18,775 bases of DNA from the NCBI GenBank assembly GCA_017453335.1, contig JAFTKI010000074.1:1-18775 (forward strand), in the 5' to 3' direction. This document shows positions 16,601 through 18,775 of the stretch, one piece after another; positions within the stretch are counted from its first letter, which is position 1; each line of letters opens with the position of its first letter. The notes beneath the pieces were generated by a model. That model was not told the origin of the DNA. It searched no databases and saw only the letters and a program-made list of their open reading frames with translations. The translations under genes and the position numbers were made by a program. The DNA comes from Clostridia bacterium. Its GTDB lineage: Bacteria > Bacillota_A > Clostridia > Oscillospirales > CAG-272.

Positions 16601-17626
16601 GTCAAGCGTGATCTTCACTTCGTTTACGCACGCGTGCTCGATCGCAAGAGCCATGTCGGGAGTGATCACGGTTCCCGCCTCGTACAGAACCTCGCCCGTG
16701 ATGGGGCTAACGATCGGCTCTGCGGCACGGTGGTTGGCGATACGCGAATGGATCGCCAGCTTTTTGTCGTATTTGTAACGTCCGACCGGAGCGATATCGT
16801 AACGCTTCGGATCGAAGAAGTAGTTGTTGATCAAGGTACGGGCAGCTTCCTCGATAGGCGGTTCACCGGGACGAAGCTTTTTGTAGATCTCCTTGAGAGC
16901 CTCTACGCCAACGGTGGAGTGGTTCGCAACCGCCAGTTGCTCACTCTCGTCCTTTTCAAAGGTGGTCGTCAGATGCTCATCGTCACCGAACATTGCATAG
17001 ATATCCCCGCGGGATTCCACGCCCAGTGCGCGGATCAGCATCGTCAAGGGGAGCTTGCGGTTTTTATCGATACGAACGTACATCGTACCCGTGGTATCCA
17101 CCTCGTATTCCAACCATGCGCCGCGATACGGGATCACAGTGGTGGAATAGGTTCTCTCACCCTTTTTATCGATCTCGGATGCATAGTACATACCCGGAGA
17201 ACGGATAATCTGCGAAACGATAACACGCTCGGCTCCGTTGATCACGAAGGTACCGTTTTCGGTCATCAACGGGAAATCTCCCATGAAAATATCTGCCTGC
17301 TTTACTTCACCCGTTTGCTTGTTGGTCAGACGAACATTGACCTTCAAGGGTGCCGCATAGTTGACGTCTCTTTCCTTACACTCCTCAACTGGATATTTGG
17401 GATGCTGATCATCCAAGGTGTAAGAAATAAACTCGATCACAAGGTTGCCCGAGTAATCGGTGATCGGGGAGGCGTCACGCAGAACCTCCATTAGACCTTC
17501 CTCTTTGAACCATTCGTAGGATTTGGTTTGGATCTCCACCAGACTGGGAAGAGGATAGTCAAAACGGGATCTGGAGAAACTTTTTCTTGTGTTTTGACCA
17601 AGTTTCTGATCTTTTACGTGGACCAT
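13697..17626 (-). CDS. rpoB: RNA polymerase subunit beta
   Basis: The start at 17626 ([10 protein letters not shown]) follows GGAGTGA about 10 bases upstream. A further ATG seven codons upstream has no RBS. The 1309-aa protein is longer than the usual 1180-1240, mainly through an acidic C-terminal tail of about 45-50 residues rich in D and E. The rifampicin pocket is wild-type by residue: [13 protein letters not shown], with D505, H515 and S520 equivalent to E. coli 516, 526 and 531. GLISYL, the flap region and the C-terminal clamp motif [25 protein letters not shown] are intact. It forms the polymerase core with RpoC. The operon starts at a promoter 175 bases upstream and has no rplJ-rplL immediately ahead, so rpoBC appears separated from ribosomal genes here. 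Confidence 0.99.
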   Translation of the reverse strand: MVHVKDQKLGQNTRKSFSRSRFDYPLPSLVEIQTKSYEWFKEEGLMEVLRDASPITDYSGNLVIEFISYTLDDQHPKYPVEECKERDVNYAAPLKVNVRLTNKQTGEVKQADIFMGDFPLMTENGTFVINGAERVIVSQIIRSPGMYYASEIDKKGERTYSTTVIPYRGAWLEYEVDTTGTMYVRIDKNRKLPLTMLIRALGVESRGDIYAMFGDDEHLTTTFEKDESEQLAVANHSTVGVEALKEIYKKLRPGEPPIEEAARTLINNYFFDPKRYDIAPVGRYKYDKKLAIHSRIANHRAAEPIVSPITGEVLYEAGTVITPDMALAIEHACVNEVKITLDNGDVVKVMGNNTVEPEYLLGFDLQDCGVREKARIPVLMDIMQACEGDVDAIRRMAKERIAELCPKHITIDDIFASINYLLNLTHDIGCVDDIDHLGNRRIRSVGEQLQNQLRIGFTRMDKIIKERMTTQDNEKLTVQALINIRPVTTAIREFFGSSQLSQFMDQNNPLAELTHKRRLSALGPGGLSRDRASFDVRDVHYTQYGRMCPIETPEGPNIGLISYLTTYARISEYGFIEAPYRKVKHVTDENGNVKHIVTDEVEYMTADVEDNFVVAQANEPLDENNAFVNQKVIARDKSEIVEADAADIMYMDVAPKMLVSVATAMIPFLENDDNSRALMGSNMQKQAVPLMVTDSPIVGTGMEYKAAIDSGVVVIATRAGVVERVQADRIVIACEGGVKDVYNLIKFKRTNQGTCFNQRPIVKKGDVVEAGQVIADGPATSNGEVSLGKNALIGFMTWEGYNYEDAVLLNERLVRDDMYTSLHIEEYKLEARDTKLGPEEITREIPNVGEDALKDLNAEGVVKKGTEVRSGDILVGKITPKGETELTAEERLLRAIFGEKSREVRDTSLRLAHGESGIVVDVRVFSHEAGDELPAGVNKVVKVYVAQKRKISVGDKMAGRHGNKGVVSRILPPEDMPFLPDGTPLDIVLNPLGVPSRMNIGQVLEVHLGIAARKLGWKIMTPVFDGANEKDILECLKAAGMQRDLFPLENPESKELYEETTNEQGEKELRVLSAEERADGEFMNTLRAEKRLKVMDGKTVLYDGRTGEPFDNPVTVGIMYYLKLHHLVDDKIHARSNGPYSLVTQQPLGGKAQFGGQRFGEMEVWALEAYGAAYTLQEILTVKSDDINGRRRAYEAIIKGQNVPTPGIPESFKVLVKELQSLALDVRVRDRDGNDIELSDLCRDEDTPVTNKADAAAIDEILGRNVEDDEMKKSYMYEDEDGNEIEDEEEEIYDSNEEMDDYSDFSDDE

Positions 17627-17694
17627 TAAATCAATCACTCCATTCAAAAATTTGGTGCGCTCCGAAAAGCTTGTGCTCTACCATAGAATTTTTT

Positions 17695-17750
17695 GGAATT
17701 TTTCGTTGTAATTCCTATTTTTTTGTGCAATTTGCTGCTGTACAAATTGC
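17695..17750 (-). other. Two hairpins in the rpoB leader
   Basis: In the leader of about 170 bases, GCAATTTG/CAAATTGC (17727-17750) forms an 8-bp stem with an 8-base loop, and GGAATT/AATTCC (17695-17715) forms a 6-bp stem. Neither is followed by a U-tract on the minus strand, so they are not terminators. They may be RNA-stability or regulatory structures, for example in autogenous control of rpoB. The role is not known. Confidence 0.45.
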
Positions 17751-17800
17751 GACATCAAACAGAGAAACCCACAGTACGAGCGATTATAATGCAGTTTACT

Positions 17801-17829
17801 ATTTTATCACCTTTTTTGTCGTTTGTCAA
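17801..17829 (-). promoter_or_regulatory. Promoter of rpoBC
   Basis: On the minus strand TTGACA (17829-17824), 17 bases, TAAAAT (17806-17801). A second TATAAT at 17788-17783 lacks a good -35 box. The leader to the rpoB ATG is about 170 bases. Confidence 0.82.
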
Positions 17830-18071
17830 GCCCTTTTTACCATTTTTCATAAAAAAACTTAATTTTTTGCAGTTTTGGAACAGAAAGACAGCGGCGATTT
17901 TTTGTACAGAACGGCAAAAACCGATTTTTATACTATAAAAAGGTAGATTTTCGGGCAAAATCGGAGTAGAAATTGTTGCCGATTTACACAAAAAAGAAAC
18001 AGAGCGCAAAAAGAGCCCGGGCAAGTGTCTAAAAAAACTTAAAAAAAAGCAAAAAAACTTTTCAAAACCTC
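17830..18071. other. A/T-rich intergenic region without genes
   Basis: Between the divergent rpoB and tRNA-Leu promoters there is no plausible CDS. What is visible is three copies of AAAAAAACTT, a palindrome TTTTATACTATAAAA (17926-17940), and a small hairpin GATTTT/AAAATC just after it. Nothing here is clearly functional; the A-tracts may act as UP-element or bent DNA. Confidence 0.5.
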
Positions 18072-18100
18072 TTGATTTTTAGGGTTCGGTGTGATATAAT
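18072..18100 (+). promoter_or_regulatory. Promoter of tRNA-Leu
   Basis: TTGATT (18072-18077), 17 bases, TATAAT (18095-18100). The mature tRNA starts 12 bases after the -10 box, so the leader is only about five bases. Confidence 0.88.
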
Positions 18101-18111
18101 ACCACTGTTAC

Positions 18112-18198
18112 GCCGGTGTGATGGAATTGGCAGACGTGCTGGACTCAAAATCCAGTGGTAGCGATACCGTATCGGTTCGACCCCGATCACCGGCACCA
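18112..18198 (+). tRNA. tRNA-Leu(CAA)
   Basis: A class II tRNA of 87 bases with encoded CCA. The acceptor stem is GCCGGTG/CACCGGC. The anticodon stem CTGGA/TCCAG holds loop CTCAAAA, giving anticodon CAA, which reads the TTG codon. The long variable arm is TGGTAGCGATACCGT. The T-arm is ATCGG/CCGAT with loop TTCGACC. All stems pair without mismatch. It is a single-gene unit with its own promoter and terminator; the last A of CCA is at the base of the terminator stem. Confidence 0.96.
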
Positions 18199-18237
18199 AA
18201 AAAGCAAGGCAGAGCGAATGCTCTGCCTTGCTTTTTT
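18199..18237 (+). terminator. Terminator of tRNA-Leu
   Basis: AAAAAGCAAGGCAGAGC pairs perfectly with GCTCTGCCTTGCTTTTT around a GAAT loop, a 17-bp stem whose 3' side ends in the U-tract. It is a very strong intrinsic terminator directly abutting the tRNA CCA end. Confidence 0.93.
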
Positions 18238-18239
18238 GT

Positions 18240-18540
18240 GTCGGTGGTTCCCAAGTCGAACAAAGTCCAACCTTCGGTTGGATCAAATGCGGCGAAGCCG
18301 TATTCTTTGGGTTTGACGGCGTGACCTTGTGTCAGGTCGTCAAACCGTAGCTCGGCCAACGCCGAGCGTCTTCGACTCCCGATCACCCTCGCACCTCGGT
18401 AAGCAAACCACACTCCATACCGGATCCTGTCTTGGCTATGCCAAGACACTTTTGCTTGCTCACTTCGTTCGACCCGCAAAAGTTCGACTCGGGCTATGCC
18501 CTCGCTCAGGATGACATGCTGACATTAACAAAATAAATAT
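18240..18540. other. Hairpin-dense non-coding region after tRNA-Leu
   Basis: There is no credible CDS. The region has at least four perfect stem-loops: TCCAACC/GGTTGGA (18266-18282), GGTTTGACG/CGTCAAACC (18310-18346), CTCGGC/GCCGAG (18351-18366) and GTCTTGGC/GCCAAGAC (18429-18447). It is richer in G+C than the flanks. Open frames here, some running antisense through the tRNA, are of the kind often mis-annotated as short hypothetical proteins in gut Clostridia. I read it as a dispersed tRNA-associated repeat. Copy number was not checked. Confidence 0.55.
18371..18387 (+). repeat. Imperfect copy of the tRNA-Leu 3' end
   Basis: TTCGACTCCCGATCACC matches TTCGACCCCGATCACC of the tRNA-Leu T-arm/acceptor (18176-18191) except for one inserted T, and is followed by ctcgcacc versus the tRNA ggcacca. 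The upstream sequence cannot form a T-stem, so it is not a tRNA. It could be an old attachment-site duplication or part of a repeat derived from a tRNA. Confidence 0.45.
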
Positions 18541-18559
18541 CCCCCCGTATAACGGGGGG
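18541..18559. terminator. C/G-rich hairpin, terminator-like
   Basis: CCCCCCGT/ACGGGGGG forms an 8-bp stem with a 3-base loop. It is flanked by AATAAATAT on the left and TATTTCAGTTT on the right, so either strand could use it. No gene nearby clearly needs it. Confidence 0.5.
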
Positions 18560-18596
18560 TATTTCAGTTTCGGGCATAGCCCTAATACTACTGGCG

Positions 18597-18616
18597 GCGC
18601 ACAAGTGCGCTTTTTA
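18597..18616 (+). terminator. Short hairpin with U-tract
   Basis: GCGCAC/GTGCGC around AA (or a 5-bp stem with CAAG loop) is followed by TTTTTATT. It has the shape of an intrinsic terminator on the plus strand but follows no visible gene, so it is probably part of the repeat region. Confidence 0.5.
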
Positions 18617-18670
18617 TTGGCCTGCCAGCCATGCAATCGTTACTTGCCACCCGTAAACGGGTTCCACTGT

Positions 18671-18775
18671 GAGCCTCCCTTGTGTAAAGGGAGGTGGCAT
18701 TTTCGCAAGAAAATGACGGAGGGATTGTCAAAAAAGCAAAATTTTAGTAAAAACAATCCCTCAGTCAGCTTCGCT
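18671..18775. repeat. Palindromic repeat element, right part beyond the window
   Basis: CCTCCCTT/AAGGGAGG (18674-18694) and CATTTTC/GAAAATG with a GCAA tetraloop (18698-18715) form two adjacent hairpins. TGACGGAGGGATTGT (18714-18728) is then repeated inverted as ACAATCCCTCAGTCA (18753-18767) with one mismatch around a 24-base A/T-rich centre. The right arm continues past the window end. I recognise this family of CCTCCCTT-type dispersed palindromes from gut Clostridia genomes. It may be a MITE or a REP-like element; no transposase is seen. Confidence 0.7.

Noticed and set aside
12050..17494. Plus-strand open frame of 1814 codons opposite rpoB and rpoC
   Set aside because: It is the antisense shadow of two certain genes, kept open by their codon bias; it has no RBS or recognisable domain and is rich in H, L and C as such shadows are.
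18118..18324. Plus-strand frame beginning inside tRNA-Leu
   Set aside because: Translation of the tRNA and its terminator; not a protein.
18108..18479. Minus-strand 123-codon frame across tRNA-Leu
   Set aside because: It reads antisense through the tRNA and its terminator; such frames are frequent false annotations.

Overview
The window looks like a chromosomal segment of a Gram-positive anaerobe of the class Clostridia, probably a gut or rumen member of the Oscillospirales/Ruminococcaceae type. The evidence is an RNase Y gene, a dockerin on a BspA-type leucine-rich-repeat protein, an RpoB with a long acidic C-terminal tail, near-consensus sigma-A promoters with 17-bp spacers, strong AGGAGG-type ribosome binding sites, and hairpin-rich repeats of the kind I associate with such genomes. 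The genus cannot be fixed from the sequence alone.

Layout. 1-112: minus-strand tRNA operon (elongator tRNA-Met, then tRNA-Glu cut by the window edge) with a consensus promoter at 133-161. 343-1890: rny (RNase Y), minus, with its own consensus promoter and a 3' region of three hairpins. 2021-2587: two-pass membrane protein, minus, divergent from a 175-aa soluble protein at 2789-3316. 3330-5028: a secreted LRR-dockerin protein and, one base after its stop codon, a YgjP-type zinc metallopeptidase. 5204-7191: a cardiolipin synthase-type phospholipid enzyme and a small membrane protein upstream of it.

7300-9683 is the most unusual part. A phage-type repressor with an XRE helix-turn-helix and a self-cleaving LexA/S24 domain is divergent from a two-gene operon that looks like phage tail or baseplate-distal genes. 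The 236-bp region between them carries four copies of one 15-bp inverted repeat (consensus TTCACGTTTCGTGAA). One copy sits in the -35/-10 spacer of each divergent promoter. There is no integrase, capsid, terminase or lysis gene, and housekeeping genes lie on both sides. This looks like a compact, possibly DNA-damage-inducible cassette that has been kept or domesticated. Next to it (9783-10037) is a complete miniature transcription unit for a 35-aa peptide: promoter, leader hairpin, RBS, ORF and a perfect 16-bp terminator stem shared with rpoC.

10058-17626: rpoC and rpoB, minus, co-transcribed from a promoter 175 bases upstream of rpoB, with no ribosomal protein genes on either side. 18112-18198: tRNA-Leu(CAA), plus, with promoter and terminator. 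From 18240 to the end the sequence is non-coding and full of perfect hairpins. It includes a short imperfect copy of the tRNA-Leu 3' end and, at the right edge, the left arm of a palindromic repeat element that runs off the window.

All assignments come from reading the sequence. No database search, folding program or alignment was run.
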